DNA from: Agarophyton chilense
Lineage: Eukaryota; Rhodophyta; Florideophyceae; Gracilariales; Gracilariaceae
Length of the DNA: 64,000 nt
NCBI GenBank assembly: GCA_030374765.1
Contig: JARGXX010000105.1
Span: 1,674,001 to 1,738,000, forward strand
Direction: 5' to 3'
The first letter of the stretch is position 1; each line of letters starts with the position of its first letter. The notes beneath the pieces were generated by a model. It was not told the DNA's origin, did no database searches, and saw only the letters and a program-made list of their open reading frames with translations. The position numbers and the translations under genes were made by a program. This document shows positions 44,152-56,439 of this stretch, one piece after another.

Positions 44152-44780
44152 ATGGAATCTGAGAAGACCAGGATCAAGCCTTTCGAGGAAACGCACGACT
44201 ACAAACTGTGGAGAATCCGTATTGAGTTGGCATGTGATTCGAAGGGAATCGCAAACACTATTTCACAAACTTGTAACCCGTACTACAGTGATGATGAAAA
44301 ACAGAAAGAATTTGAGACAAACTAGAAGAAAGCAAGTGCAATAATCGTCTCTGATTTATCTAATGAAGCGCTAAGAGTCGCCCAGTCAGAGATTGGAAAT
44401 CCACACCGAATGCTGAAACGCCTTGACAACTGGTATGCATCCACATCCACTGCATCGCGAATTACCAAAATCTGTGAGCTGATCAATCTCCGCTATTCAG
44501 ATATGAAACAGAATCTCGGCCGTCACATTGACACAATGGCTGGGATCGTTGAACAACTGGCAGCAATGAATACCAAACTACCGGAAGAACTCACCGTTGC
44601 CCTATTGGTATTGTCTATGGCCACACGCGAAATGAATGCTGTTTGTGCCGCAATCAAGACATTGTCCTCGGAGACGACCACATGGGACTTGGTGTCCACT
44701 CGACTTCTTGACGAGCAGCCAAGCGCCGATGTGCCATCTGTAGAAGAGACAACCATAACACAGATCGCTGCTTTTTGAAC
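44152..44780 (+). pseudogene. Copia-1 gag
   Basis: Starts at the first ATG after the PBS. Has the copia gag pattern (HDYKLWRIRIE near the start, LDNWYASTS, then a Leu-rich segment ending near 44.78 kb). No CCHC zinc knuckle is visible between gag and the protease, unlike most copia elements. Damaged. Confidence 0.75.
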
Positions 44781-47700
44781 CCTCTGAACGAAAATAATCG
44801 TCTGAACCTAAACTCGGAACAACAAAAGGAAACCCGGAAGGATTCAGGTTACTCAAGCAACTCAGGTAATAACAAACCTCCTACCTCTACCCCATCACAC
44901 CGCGCGGCAATGGCTCGTGTCATGATTTCGGACCATTCGGACGAGATGATGATGCTGGACTCTGGCACTACTACCCATCTCACACCTTCTTCCGAACCCC
45001 TCTTACGAAGCTATACCTGCGACATTCCCATTGCACTTGGCGACAATTCGGAAATATTGGCAACCGAAAGAGGTGTTCGTCCAGTCACCTGGTCGCACGA
45101 AGGTCGAAGCACTACTGTTACCCTCAGCAACACACTCGTCTCACCAAACATCGCTATGAGCCTCCTTTTAATTCCAGCGCTCACGGCCAAGAACTTAGCC
45201 GTTTTGTTCCTTCCGCAAACTGCACTCATAATTGACCTTGATGATAATCTTCGAATCATTGGTACTGCTGAACGGAAGTCGGATGTTCTTTACTACATTC
45301 CCACCAGCACCATGGCTGTCTCAACACCATCAAGCCCATCCTTATCCTCGATGGAGTCGGCCATGATGGCCCGCGTGTCTGATATTCTTAGAACAGATGA
45401 CCACCTCAGTGACTCTTCTGGTCTGATTTATTCCGATGGTAACGACGATGACTTGGACTCTGTCGACAGTATGGAGCCTGAGGACATAGAAGTCTGTGAA
45501 CTTGATTTAACGAACTCTCACCCCAAAACCTCTCACGCTGCTCACACGTCAGTCAGTGTCTCACAAGTTGAGCTTTGGCATAACAGACTTGGTCATACTG
45601 CAAACAAGGACCTTCTGCGAAAAATGCTCCACAGTGGTTTATTACCCACTCAAACAGCTACTTCTTCCCACTGCTTACCGTGTGCAAAGGGGAAGTTTCG
45701 CAAGTCTTTTCGTGGATCTCTCTCTTCTGCACTCCAACCCGGACATCTCCATGCCGATATCACGAGTGCGGGCACGGAGTCTACCGACGGATACTTGTAC
45801 TACATTGTCATTGTTGACGAGAAAACTCGCTTCCTCTATGCCGCTCCTCTGAAACGCAAGAATGAAGCTTCTGATGTTATCCTGACGTTTATAAAATGGT
45901 TTGAACGCCAATCCGGATTTCAGACACGATCGTTGCACACTGACGGTGGTTCAGAATTTTTCAAGGCCCAAAAGACCCTCAAACGTCTCGGTGTTTCTAT
46001 CACCACTTCTTCCTCATATACACCGTCTTCCAATGGACTAGCTGAGCGTAGTATCGCTATACCTATGGGTCCTATTCGTGCCTGTCTTAATCAAGCACAC
46101 ATTCCCCTCTCTTACTGGCCGTATGTTCTTCAACACGTGGTTGACGCAAAGAATGCCATTCTACATCGATCTACTGATGCAATCCCATATGTGGCTCTTT
46201 TCCAAGAGTACCCACGCTACATACGGCATTTCCGCCCCTTCGGCTGCCGTGCCCTTGTAATGGTTCGGGAAGATAAACTTCGCAAGATGGAACCTCGCCT
46301 TATTGAGGGCGTCAATCTCGGCCATACTAATTGTGGATTATACTACATTGCCACATCAACTGAAATTGTTCACACTAAGCACGTGCGCTTCTTCAAATCC
46401 GAATTTCTCGGACTGCCATCCATGGCCAACTCGTCACTGCCCACACCATCTGCCTTCCCTCCTACAACTGATGGATACATCTCATCCGATGACGAAGAGG
46501 AAACCTCCTCCCCTATGGCCATTACTGGGAATGACACGGATTCTATCTCGAATGACAGTGCCCCGAGCCAATTAACCTTCCTCACGCACTACCCTGCAAA
46601 GGACTCCACCTATGATCCTAACCATGGAGACTATCCTTCTTATATTGAAGATTTACACCAATCTGCTTCATGTGCTCTTGCCAGCCGATTGTTACCTAAA
46701 TCCATTAGCACTAATGACGAGCCTACTCTTCGTCAAGCCTTGAAGTCTCCTGAATCTGATCTTTGGCTCGAATCCATCAAAAAAGAGTTTGACACCATTG
46801 TCTCCCTTGGTACCTATACTGATGCCGACGACTCTCATTGTCCCGCCATTCCCTCCGGAATTATTCTACGTCTCAAACGAGATCATCAAGGGAATTCTCT
46901 TCGTTTCAAGGCTCGTCTGGTAGCTCGAGGTAACTTTCAATCACCCTCGGACAGTGAAAATCTTTATGCTCCAGTACTGAACTTTGAAGTGTTTCTTATC
47001 GTTCTGGCTCTCGCCACTGCTAAGAACTGGGATCGACAACACATTGATGTCAAAGGAGCCTTCCTCCATGCTCGTATGCCCGAAGACAACCCTGTTTGGA
47101 TCAAGCTTCCCACCATTCCCGGAATTCCAGAAGCTGATGGGCGTATTGTTTGACTAATCAAATCTCTTTATGGTACGCGTGAGGCCCCGCGTCTGTGGTA
47201 TGAAGACCTTTCGACGTTTCTCCGCTCTATTGAATTCCAGCAATGTCAGTCTGCTCCTTGTCTGTTTAATTACACAAAGGACTCTGCTATGGTTATCGTT
47301 CTTGCCTATGTTGACGACGTCAGTATTTTTGGACCCTCGGAATTGACCACTTGGACCAAACGCATGTTAAGTAATCAATACGATATCTCCGATCTTGGCA
47401 AAACGGATTTATATCTTGGTGTGTCTATCATTGAAATGCATGACCGTATCGTACTCCACCAGAAGCCTCTTATCAAGAAAGTAATTCGACTGGCGAACAT
47501 GAAAATGGCCAATCCACTACAAGCCCCATTACCAGTGTCGCACTGCCTTTACGACCCGAAAGCCACCTTGTCTGACTCTGATCATGCTTTCATGGCCTCC
47601 GTACCATACAAGGAGATTCTTGGCTGTCTATTGTTTCTTTCCACACGAACCCGACCGGACATCACCACTGCAGTTTCCATGCTTGGCAAATTCTCATCAT

Positions 47701-48290
47701 CTCCTTCACCATCTCACTGGCAGTGTATGAAGAAGGTTATTAGATACCTGATTGGAACAGAAGACTATGGCCTCTCATTCCCGCGCCAGAACGAGTCCAC
47801 TGTACTTGCCTGGGCTGATGCTGATTGCGGACGAGATCTTGAAAAATGTCGCTCCAGGGGGGGACACTGCATTGCAGTTGGCTCTGTACCAGTTTTATGG
47901 AGCTCGAAATTGCAAAAATCTACCGCCCTCTCAACGTCTGAAGCAGAATTTTATGCATTGTCGGAATGCATCAAACAGCTAGTATGGGTCAGGAACATCT
48001 TTGACGAGCTTTCTACTCCGATACAAGAACCCATTGTGATTTATGAGGACAACCTAGGGACAATTGCATGGTCTCAAGATGTGCTTGGTATGCGTCGCGT
48101 TAAGCATATTGAGCTCCGATTCCATTATGTTCTTGATGCTGTGAAAAACAAACTGGTCTCTGTGAAGTACATTGAGTCTGCCAAGAATCCCGCGGATATG
48201 TTCACCAAATCACTGAACGGAGATTCGTTCATTCAACACCGTAACTTTCTCGGTACTACTCCTTGCATGAGCGAGGGGGGCTCTCCGTGA
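44780..48290 (+). pseudogene. Copia-1 pol: protease, integrase, RT, RNase H
   Basis: Protease box LDSGTTTHLTP near 44.96 kb; integrase HHCC (LWHNRLGHTANKDLL, HCLPCAKGKF) and DDE core (HADITSAG, LHTDGGSEF, SSNGLAERS) between 45.57 and 46.05 kb; RT with RFKARLVARGNF, HIDVKGAFLHARM and the catalytic YVDDVSIFG near 47.31 kb; RNase H with ADADCGRD, STSEAEFYAL, IYEDNLGTIAW and the terminal NPADMFTKSL. All catalytic blocks are recognisable. About one or two breaks. Confidence 0.9.
48274..48286 (+). other. Polypurine tract of Copia-1
   Basis: AGGGGGG within GCGAGGGGGGCTCTCC directly before the 3' LTR at 48287. Confidence 0.7.
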
Positions 48291-48516
48291 GTTTGTGTTT
48301 GTAGTATTCAAGAGTTTGATATTCAAACTCTGAATATATATTGTTTTGTATTTGAATATTTTACGAGAGCATTATAACAAATGCTCTCGTCATTGTACTG
48401 TTACTACCTTCTCTCTCGTATGTTTTTGATTATCATAAAAGCGAGGTAGCAAACACTGTAACATATGTTTGCTACCTCAACAAGCAACTTGTTCAGAACA
48501 TAACCTTCGCTGTAAG
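48287..48516 (+). repeat. Copia-1 3' LTR
   Basis: 230 bp, no difference from 43861-44090 found on reading both in full. Confidence 0.95.
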
Positions 48517-49379
48517 CCCTCCCACCACCAACAAGAGAAAAAAGCTGTAACGCTTTTGATACGCAACCTCGCACGTTACAAGCCTACATAAACCCATTCT
48601 AGCAGCTAGTAATCACCCCATCGTTCATATTAAAAAAAACAGAAAAGCTGTGAGAAAAAGTGTCAAAACTTGTTCTCTCACCATTTCTTAGTTCAAAGTT
48701 GGACCCCTCCCATCTCTTTTGGTCTAAGACTCTTCAAAATATGATCAAAAGATACGTGTCACAACGTCTGCAAATATTTCGTCTACATGAAGGTGCATCT
48801 AGAATTGTCAAGAACGTGACGGAAAAGTACCAGCTTTTCGACGATATCTTTTTTTAAATTTGTGAAAAAAAGAAGCGCTTGGAGTATTACATGAAAAATG
48901 GTTTACTCAGGAGATAAAATTATGTGTTACAAGATTTGTTATTCGTGAGGTAGCAATACACAAAGTCTGATGTGGGTTCCAATCTTAGGAATTTTTTTTC
49001 AGTGCTAGCATACTGCCGTCAGCGACCAAGAAGCGCAGGTTTCTTGTCTATTGTTCGGATGATGACGTTTTATCTCTTCTCATGGATCACATCGAAGAAA
49101 AACAAGATACGGACACACACTCGCTTGCTCTAGAGTTCTTTTTTTTCTAGAGTCAAAAGAGAAACACGCGGCTATTGTTGTGAATATGAAGATGGTTGAA
49201 ATGATGAGCGCTTTTGCAAAAAAACTTAAGTAGTATCCTTCATAACAAAGTTTCTTACTTCACTCCGCTCCGCCACTTGCATCACTGATTTCGTTACCCA
49301 AATGATGTATAATCACTTAAAAAGAGAGGCTCAAACCTAAAGAAACTACCTACTCGACCACCTTGCTCCAAAAACGTCT
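48517..49379. other. AT-rich spacer, nothing recognised
   Basis: One 65-codon frame (48660-48857, GTG start) without a domain. Otherwise homopolymer-rich sequence. Confidence 0.5.
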
Positions 49380-50030
49380 TGAAGTTCGATAGAAACGCCG
49401 ATTACGTGTACAGAAGATCAACTAGAAATTGCCTTACTTTCAGTAGTCGATGGATATCTTTGTGCGTAAAAATCTGCTTAAGACCTTCGTTTTTTCAATC
49501 AACGGAGACACGCATTGTACTGATCTTCGTATTATATTCCGCCTGCTGCAATGTAGCGGTAGCCATCTCCAACGATACTTGGAACCATTGGCGCAGCGAG
49601 TAGGCAGAATCGCGGTAGATATGATACTGTTCCCCATCAATTGGAAGCCCTTCCTACAGCTCACTTGCTATATCGCTATTGCAAAGCAGTGTAAAATCAT
49701 GACGGCGTGTTACTGAAGGTCCGTAGAGGTGAACTATGAGTCCATCTGGTGTGTTGATCGTTTGATAGAGTAAGCAGTGCATCTTCTTGTGACCTGACTA
49801 ACGACAACTTTGATTCACTTCGGGGGCTCCAGGCCACTGTATTTTTATTTTGGTGCAGTTAATGGAACCTACACACCAATCGAGTGGAGTTACTGCTTCT
49901 TTGGTACACTAAGCGTAGTATGAGGCTATTGAGCTTGAACCAGCAAAACCCTCCAAAACCTCCCAGAATGTCATATAGTGGCAGAAGGTTTGACCCTTGA
50001 GCTTTTCAATATCCTACACTGGCCTTGTAG
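49380..50030 (-). pseudogene. PIF/Harbinger-type transposase remnant
   Basis: Read on the minus strand, the segment follows the DDE_Tnp_4 pattern: VGSINCTKIKIQWPG near 49825-49872 (family G-x-I-D-x-T-x-I-x-I-x-x-P), a GHK-x-x-H-C-L-L-Y-Q box, TPDGLIVHLYGPSVTRRHD near 49720 (family P-D-G-L-I-x-x-L-x-G-P-x-x-G-R-R-H-D), YRDSAY at 49600-49617 (second catalytic Asp) and YNTKISTMRVSVD near 49500 (third position, normally Glu). The first acidic residue reads Asn and the third Asp, and stops occur near 49655, 49485 and 49915, so it is dead. No terminal inverted repeats or partner Myb-like gene seen. The left limit is approximate. Confidence 0.75.
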
Positions 50031-50085
50031 GTAATGGATGCGAGGAATCATCGGCCATGCAGCTCCGGGCGAGCTGCAATCTAGG

Positions 50086-50602
50086 TGTTGTCAGCCACGT
50101 GTAGTGTTGACATGTACCTTCTGGTTGAGTAATTGTTAGTCCTTGTAATTGTAATTATATCTATTTTAGTACAGTAGTGGAGTGGCCACCTGGCACTGTA
50201 GCCAGTGCTGGCCAGGTCTCTGACACTAGGTCAGAGACCGTGCCTTGCTAGCACCTCCCGGGTGATCTGGGGAGTGCAGTCCACTCCATATAGGGAACTG
50301 CACCTCCCCCATCCTAATCTGATAAATACAGGCATCACTTGGGTCACGACTATACCTTTTGGTTCTTTGTTTCTCAACTACAACACAGGCTTTCCCGCGC
50401 GTCGACGCCTACCATCGTTCACCTACACGGTATAGGCTAGTCGCCCCGCCGTTTGCCCCTGTGGGTTTTCACGGTGCCCTGTTACCATCGAGGTTTACGA
50501 CGTCTACCTTCTAAGGTTGAACGTCAACACGCTCCCTACGGTTGAGAGTCACTACGCTCTCGAGACAAGACAGTAGCATACCCCAGAGGTGATAGTACGA
50601 CA
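50086..50602 (+). repeat. Gypsy-C 5' LTR (left limit uncertain)
   Basis: Upstream of the PBS and ending in ACA. Contains a TATA-like TAATTATATC near 50150 and a long imperfect palindrome around 50208-50245 (GGTCTCTGACACTAGGTCAGAGACC). The second LTR is not in the window, so the start cannot be fixed. Confidence 0.6.
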
Positions 50603-50605
50603 TTT

Positions 50606-50623
50606 TGATCTCCCGACTTAGAA
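50606..50623 (+). other. Primer-binding site of Gypsy-C
   Basis: TGATCTCCCGACTTAGAA, 3 bases after the LTR end; 17 of 18 identical to the Gypsy-A PBS. An 8-bp inverted repeat (GTACGACA at 50595-50602, TGTCGTAC at 50639-50646) encloses it. Confidence 0.8.
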
Positions 50624-50677
50624 AGTATTTTTAGGTTTTGTCGTACCTTCACGGTTCACACGAGATTCGGAGAAGGA

Positions 50678-52733
50678 TTGGACACTCGTACACCTCTTGG
50701 TTTCAGGAAATACCGTAAAGCAATACAGGGGACCACTATTGGTCACAAATGGAACGACCTAATAGGAATACTCGTGGTGCGAGCGCCCCGCCAATCTATA
50801 AAGGTCTTAAAGGAGCCCCATCGACTCAACCGATTCTGGAAACCCCCGAGGAACTGCTCCGGCACTCTCGAGACAAAACCAAAAAGGTACTTGGTCCACC
50901 GCCTATGATAACGGAACCTCAAAGGGAATTACCAATTGAGATTGCAGCGGAGGAGCTATGGTCTCAGCTCGAAGACCGAGGGATTCGCAGAATCCCGACC
51001 TACACAGGTGAACATCGCAAAGCGCATACCACAAGGGTTCCAAATGGGTCATTCCACCCATTCCAAACACTTACCTACTGATAGTGAGTACCTACAAGGT
51101 CCAAGACAGAGTCAAGAGGTCCCGGGGAAGGTAGATCCTCAAGATATTTACCTGCCATCAATTACAGGTTTCGTTCAAAAAAATACCCATGGAGTTGGTC
51201 CCACGGACGATTCGTCTGACTCGTTGGATGAGCGACGAAGAAACCGAAAAGGGAAAAAGCAAAGGACGAAGAGGGGAAAGAATCGAGAGGATGATTCAGA
51301 CCCTGACTCGTCACGCTCCAGTTCCGATACGAGTTCATCGTCGGATGGTGACCGTAAAGGTAAGAAGAAGAACAAAGCGAACAGGTCGACGAAGAAGTCG
51401 TCGAAAAAGAACCGAAAGGGTAAAAAGCGATACAATGAGTCGCCCGACTCTGAGTCGGACACCGAAATGGACCTGGAGGTGCACCAACCCTTGAACGATA
51501 TGTTAACCAAAGCGGTTGACTACAGGACTTATCGGTTGATCGACAAGTCTTCTGAATACACCCAAGGGGTGGCTCAGAAGATTACTAAGCACCACAAGAA
51601 GCTCAGCTTCTAAATGGGTAACACAACCTTCACAGGTACGGATCCTATTGCGATAATTGAGTTTCTACAGAAGTTCAAGCTTGCATGTGACCAAAATAGT
51701 TTTTCCGAGGGCGCTGCTATGTGGCTATTTCAGTTTTACCTTAAAGGACAAGCATACTACTTGCTGCAGGGTAGGCTCCACAGCAACACCTTGGCGATGG
51801 ATGAGGATGGCACAGAGATGGTGGAGTCATACCCAGAAGTGGTCAATTTTATTTTTGGAAACATACGCCATCGATGAGGTTATCCAAGAGGCTTATTCGG
51901 AAGTCCTCGCTTACTATCAAAGGTCTGGGCGAACAGAATCGGAGTTTTCGCTCGCCTTTTGGAATCTGGCAACCCGCTGTGATAATGTGTTCACTACCTC
52001 TAGATTAAAGTGGCTGCTTGCCGACAATGTCGAAAAAGCGATCCGTTCCCAGGTACGCAATTACCTGGCCACTAACCGAAAAGTAGACTACAATGGGCTG
52101 GCTCGATACTCCCAAGGCCTTGGAGATACAGCTCGGCTGGGAAAGAGACCAGCCATGCCTCCAACCTTGAAGGATAAACCGAAAAGGTCGGTCTTAGAAA
52201 TTGAAGATACCACAACCTCAGAGGGTAGCTCGTACCTCGAAGTACCTACAGGGACCGCTATCCACTTGGTAGCGACCCAGGGGCGGTTCTCGAAACCGTC
52301 GACGGTAGGAAATTGGTCGTCAACGCGTACACCAAACTCGGTACAATCACCGCCAAGTTCGGTGAGCTCGCATAGGATGCCAGGAGCGAGCTCCCATAAC
52401 TCGCCACCCACATCCTACGCCACTGCTCTTACCAGCCAGGTTTCGAAACCCCCCTCAATGGTAACGCGAGACCCTCAAACTGGAGGCCTCGTTTGCTGGT
52501 TTTGTCTCTCGACAGACCATTTGGCAAACAATTGCGCTAACTTACCTCCAGGGATGAGAGAACATTTGATTCAGGCTCGCATGCAGAATCACCAACGCCT
52601 CTATGGGTCTTCAACGCAAACACCAAATAGGTTCCAACCCCGTACACCAGTACAGGTCAATACCATCGAGGAAACACCAAACTTGGACTCAACCCCTCCC
52701 GTACAGGAGGAAAACACCGAATGGTTGGGTTAA
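50678..52733 (+). pseudogene. Gypsy-C gag
   Basis: N-terminal variable part, then a long Lys/Arg/Ser/Asp-rich low-complexity stretch (51.23-51.45 kb), then the capsid-like VDYRTYRLIDKS and TGTDPIAIIEFLQKF blocks shared with Gypsy-A and -B, and a clean CCHC knuckle CWFCLSTDHLANNC (C-x2-C-x4-H-x4-C) near 52.5 kb. A few breaks. Confidence 0.8.
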
Positions 52734-53635
52734 TGGCCGAACCCAACCTGCAATTGGAAGGCCAATCGATACCCAGAACCTTGAAGGTGGAAGAGAACAC
52801 GTCACAACCAGTTCCGGTTTGTCATATGAAGTACAACAACTATAAAGTACGTGCTTCAATGTGTTTCTCCGATCGCCTTGCGGTTCCAGTCACCTGCGTG
52901 TTGGATACGGGGGTCGGCCCAAACGTGCTGAACTCCGGCGTCATACCTGAGGCGGTACTTCGGAACCTGAGCCGACCTCCCAACAACAACCCGCTGGTGG
53001 ATGCAAATGAGCGCCTATTAAACCTTCGAGGTATGCTCACCACTGTGGTGCAGCTCGGACACCTCAAGGTAAGACTGCAATTTTTTGTTGTCGACCGTTT
53101 ACCAACAGACTACCTACTAGGTACGAACTTCATTGACAGACATGTCAAAGCAATCCTTCCTGGTTCCCGTACCGTCGCCCTACGTCACGGGGGACAAATT
53201 GCCATTTTAGGTAATACGGAAACCAAACGGGGATGGTTCGCCAAACCGACGAAGGCGATATCCACCGAAACGGTCTCCAACAAAGTGCGCATTACCAAAC
53301 AGGTTGTTATCCCCCCAATGCACCAAATATTTGTACCGGTGTCGTGGGCGACCCCCGGGCTGGTCATACTACAAAACCATCCGAGGTTAGCACATCAACA
53401 CCTCACCTTGATGGCCAACGGGATTGTCGAAAACATCCCAAATCAACCCTTTAAGATGTGTCTCAGCAACTTCAGCAGTCATGAAGTGAAGTTGCCGAAA
53501 AATACCAATGTTGGCATCGCACTACCGGCATCACCAGGGGTTTTCACCGTAGCTCACACTGATCTCGGCGAGGTCGCCTTCGATAAAAAAGGGGGTGCCC
53601 AAATGCGTCCACAACCACAAAGGTATCGATAAATA
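52721..53635 (+). pseudogene. Gypsy-C aspartic protease region
   Basis: VLDTGVGPNVLNS active-site box near 52.9 kb and YLLGTNFIDRHV as the second half of the fold. The linker contains LTLMANGIVENIPNQPF, a block shared with Gypsy-B. Confidence 0.85.
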
Positions 53636-53639
53636 CCAC

Positions 53640-55110
53640 CTTGGAAGCGAAGGTACCTGATAAGGCATCGGTAGACAAAGAAGAGAAACCGGACCCTGAG
53701 AGGCAATGGAAAGATACAGTCCAGATCGGTGAAGAAAACGGCCAACTGCGGGGCGGTATTATCGACCTTCTGGAGGAGTTCGAAACCATGTGGTCAGGCC
53801 ATCTGGGCCAAATTAATGCCACACAGCATCGCATCGAGCTCCTCCCTGACTCGAAGCCGATTTACCAGCAACCATACCGAGCAGGTCCGAAGGCGAGAGA
53901 GATAGAACTCAAAAAAGTGGAGCGAATGTTCCAAGAAGGGGTAATTGAACCAGCCAACTCAGATTGGGCTAGTCCCGTAGTTCTGGTTCAGAAGAAAGGG
54001 GATAACCGGATGAGGTTTTGTGTGGACTACACGAGGCTCAATAGCTCGACCATCAGGGATTCGTACCCGATACCTAAAATGGATGAGTGCATCGACTCTT
54101 TAGGATATGTGCAGATATTTACCACGTTGGATGTCAATTGTGGTTATTGGCAGGTACCCGTAGGTGAGGAAGATCGAGACAAAACGACCTTCACGTCCCA
54201 TGCAGGTTTGTTTCGCTTCACGCAGATGCCCTTCGGGTTACGCAATGCTCCAGCCACCTTTCAAAGGGCGCTGGACATCATCCTTTCGAAGGTTAAATGG
54301 ACAGCCGCCTTGGTATACATCGATGATGTAATCATCTATTCCAGATCGGTAGAAGAGCACTTTTCAAACGTACGCGGGTAACTCTGAAGCTACACAAATG
54401 CGTCTTTTTTACCAGAACGGTTGAATTCCTGGGCCACATCATAGGCCCTGGTACCCTAGAGGTTGCGCCAAGCAACATTAGAGCCGTACAGGAGGTCAAA
54501 TTGCCACCATCCCAGACAGACGTACGATCCTTTATAGGTTTATGTAACGTCTATCGTCGCTTCGTGAAGGGATTCGCGAAAATAGCGGCTCCCCTCAACA
54601 AGAAGCTCCAGAAAGGTGAACCTAAACGGTTTAAGAATCTATCGAACGAAGAAATGGACACCTGTGAGGAATTGAAACGATTGCTGTTGTCGCCGCGAAT
54701 CTTAGCGTTACCGAAAACAGATCTACCATACACGCTGGATACAGATGCATCCCATGCCCAAATTGGTTTTTGTTTCATGCAGGATCAGCACAGCGGAGAC
54801 AAATTACCTATAGGATACTGGAGCTGCGCTATGAATGAGGCGGAGCAGAACTACACGGTAACCGAGAAGGAATGTCTAGCAGTAGTGTGGAGCATGTTGA
54901 TGCTCCCTCCATACCTTTATAATGAGCGCTTTATGTTGGGCACGGACCACGACGCCTTAAGGTGGATCCTCGGACTCGTAGATGCGTCTGGTAGAGTTTC
55001 CCGTTGGAGGTTGAGACTGTCGGAGTTTGAATACGACGTACAGTACCGTCCAGGTATCAAGCACAACATAGCTGATGCTATGTCACGCTTAAACACCTCA
55101 GGGTTAGAGA
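53640..55110 (+). pseudogene. Gypsy-C reverse transcriptase and RNase H
   Basis: RT motifs ASPVVLVQKKGD, MRFCVDYTRLN, FTTLDVNCGYWQVP, FTQMPFGLRNAPATFQRAL and the catalytic YIDDVIIYSRS box near 54.32 kb; RNase H with YTLDTDASHAQIG, YTVTEKECLAVVW, GTDHDALRWIL and the end at IADAMSRL near 55.08 kb. Well preserved apart from a small number of breaks. Confidence 0.9.
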
Positions 55111-55149
55111 CAGAACCTGTGGACGATGACATCCCTTGCTTTTTGGTGT

Positions 55150-56400
55150 CATCAAACCAAAATGGTACCGGCGAACACCTAGAAGGATGTTGGGACTTAC
55201 CTGAAGAAGGTGCCTTGCGAAACACCGACATGGCAACGCAGATACTGACCCTAGAGGAAACGAACGTCATGCCCGTAACCCGAGAGAAATTTCTACGAGA
55301 ACAGGCCCAGGATGCGTACTGCAGAACCCTGGCTGACCAAATTGGTTTCAAAGGATCACCGTTCGATGTGGACCACAATGGGTACATCGTGAGAAGGCCA
55401 ACCTTGGATGGTAGCCTTCAAAAGGTGGTTCCGAAGGCACTGCGCCCGAGAGTCTGGTGTCTCGCGCACCACCCGCGACTATCGGGACACCCCGATGCCA
55501 CCAGAATGTAGTACACCTTGAGGCTACAGTTCTATTGGCCTCATATGGCCCATGATGTCTAGACCTTTGTAGGTCAATGTGAATCTTGTGTTAGTACCCG
55601 CGGTGGTATTCGAAAGCATCGAAAGTACCTCAAGCTATTTCCAGCAGCGGGTCCGCTGGAGTTTGTTGCGGTAGACCTTCTAGGACCACTTCGCAAGACC
55701 AAGAATGGGTATCAGCACATTCTAGTGATCACCGACAGGTTCTCGAAGCTCACGAGAGCGATACCTTTAAAGGAGACGAAGTCAACCACGCTGGCGATCG
55801 CGTTCCTCAACAATTGGGTCTACCCGTATGGTGCACCACTATACCTGCTTACTGATGATGGTTCAAACATGGCATCGAAGTTCTTCGAAGCAGTCTGTAA
55901 CCTCTCGGGTGTCAAGACGTTTTCACTACTGCCAACCACCCGCAGACGAACGGACAGGTCGAGCGCTTTAACCACACATTGGTATCAAAGCTAGGACACT
56001 ATACGGAAGAGCACCAAACTGGGTGGGATGAGCTGGTGCAACCGCTCCCTGGTGCAACCGCTCCCCTAGTCCTATAACCTTCAGGTACACCGGTCAACGC
56101 AGACCACTCGCTTTGATTTGGTTCTTACGCGACACCCCCCAGGTATTGTAGTGCAGAGAGATCATACCACCAGCACTGCAGCTGGCGCACTGACCCCTGC
56201 CGAAGTCAAGCTAAATACCCTTGTGAGGTTGAGGAAGGCTCTCAAACATGTAGAGAGCCGCCTCACTGCAGCCCAGAAGCGGTACAAGGCCGACTACGAC
56301 CGTAGACTAACCAAAGTGGTCTCTTTGTCTTCGGGATAATACGTCTACATAGATAACCCACCTTCAGGTAAAAGACCACGAACGGGTGATGAAGCGGACG
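55150..56400 (+). pseudogene. Gypsy-C integrase
   Basis: Zinc-binding HHPRLSGHPD near 55.47 kb, DDE core with FVAVDLLGPL and ITDRFSKLTRAIPL, and the LLTDDGSNMASKFF strand near 55.85 kb. This is the most damaged part of the element, with several breaks. Confidence 0.8.
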
Positions 56401-56439
56401 ATGCAGCTATTGATAGAGATATCAATTCGAAGCTTCTAC

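Larger units (their letters stand above)
43861..48516 (+). mobile_element. Young Ty1/copia element with identical LTRs (Copia-1)
   Basis: 4,656 bp between two 230-bp direct repeats (43861-44090 and 48287-48516) that appear identical by eye, so the insertion is recent. Internal order: PBS, gag, protease, integrase, RT, RNase H, polypurine tract, which is the Ty1/copia order. The short length and short LTRs recall compact copia lineages such as GalEa, but I cannot place it from sequence alone. It looks nearly whole, with about two or three breaks. I see no target duplication at the flanks. Confidence 0.95.

Noticed and set aside
51175-51510. 111-codon minus-strand frame opposite Gypsy-C gag
   Set aside because: Phe/Ser/Leu-rich shadow of the Lys/Arg/Ser/Asp-rich gag stretch.
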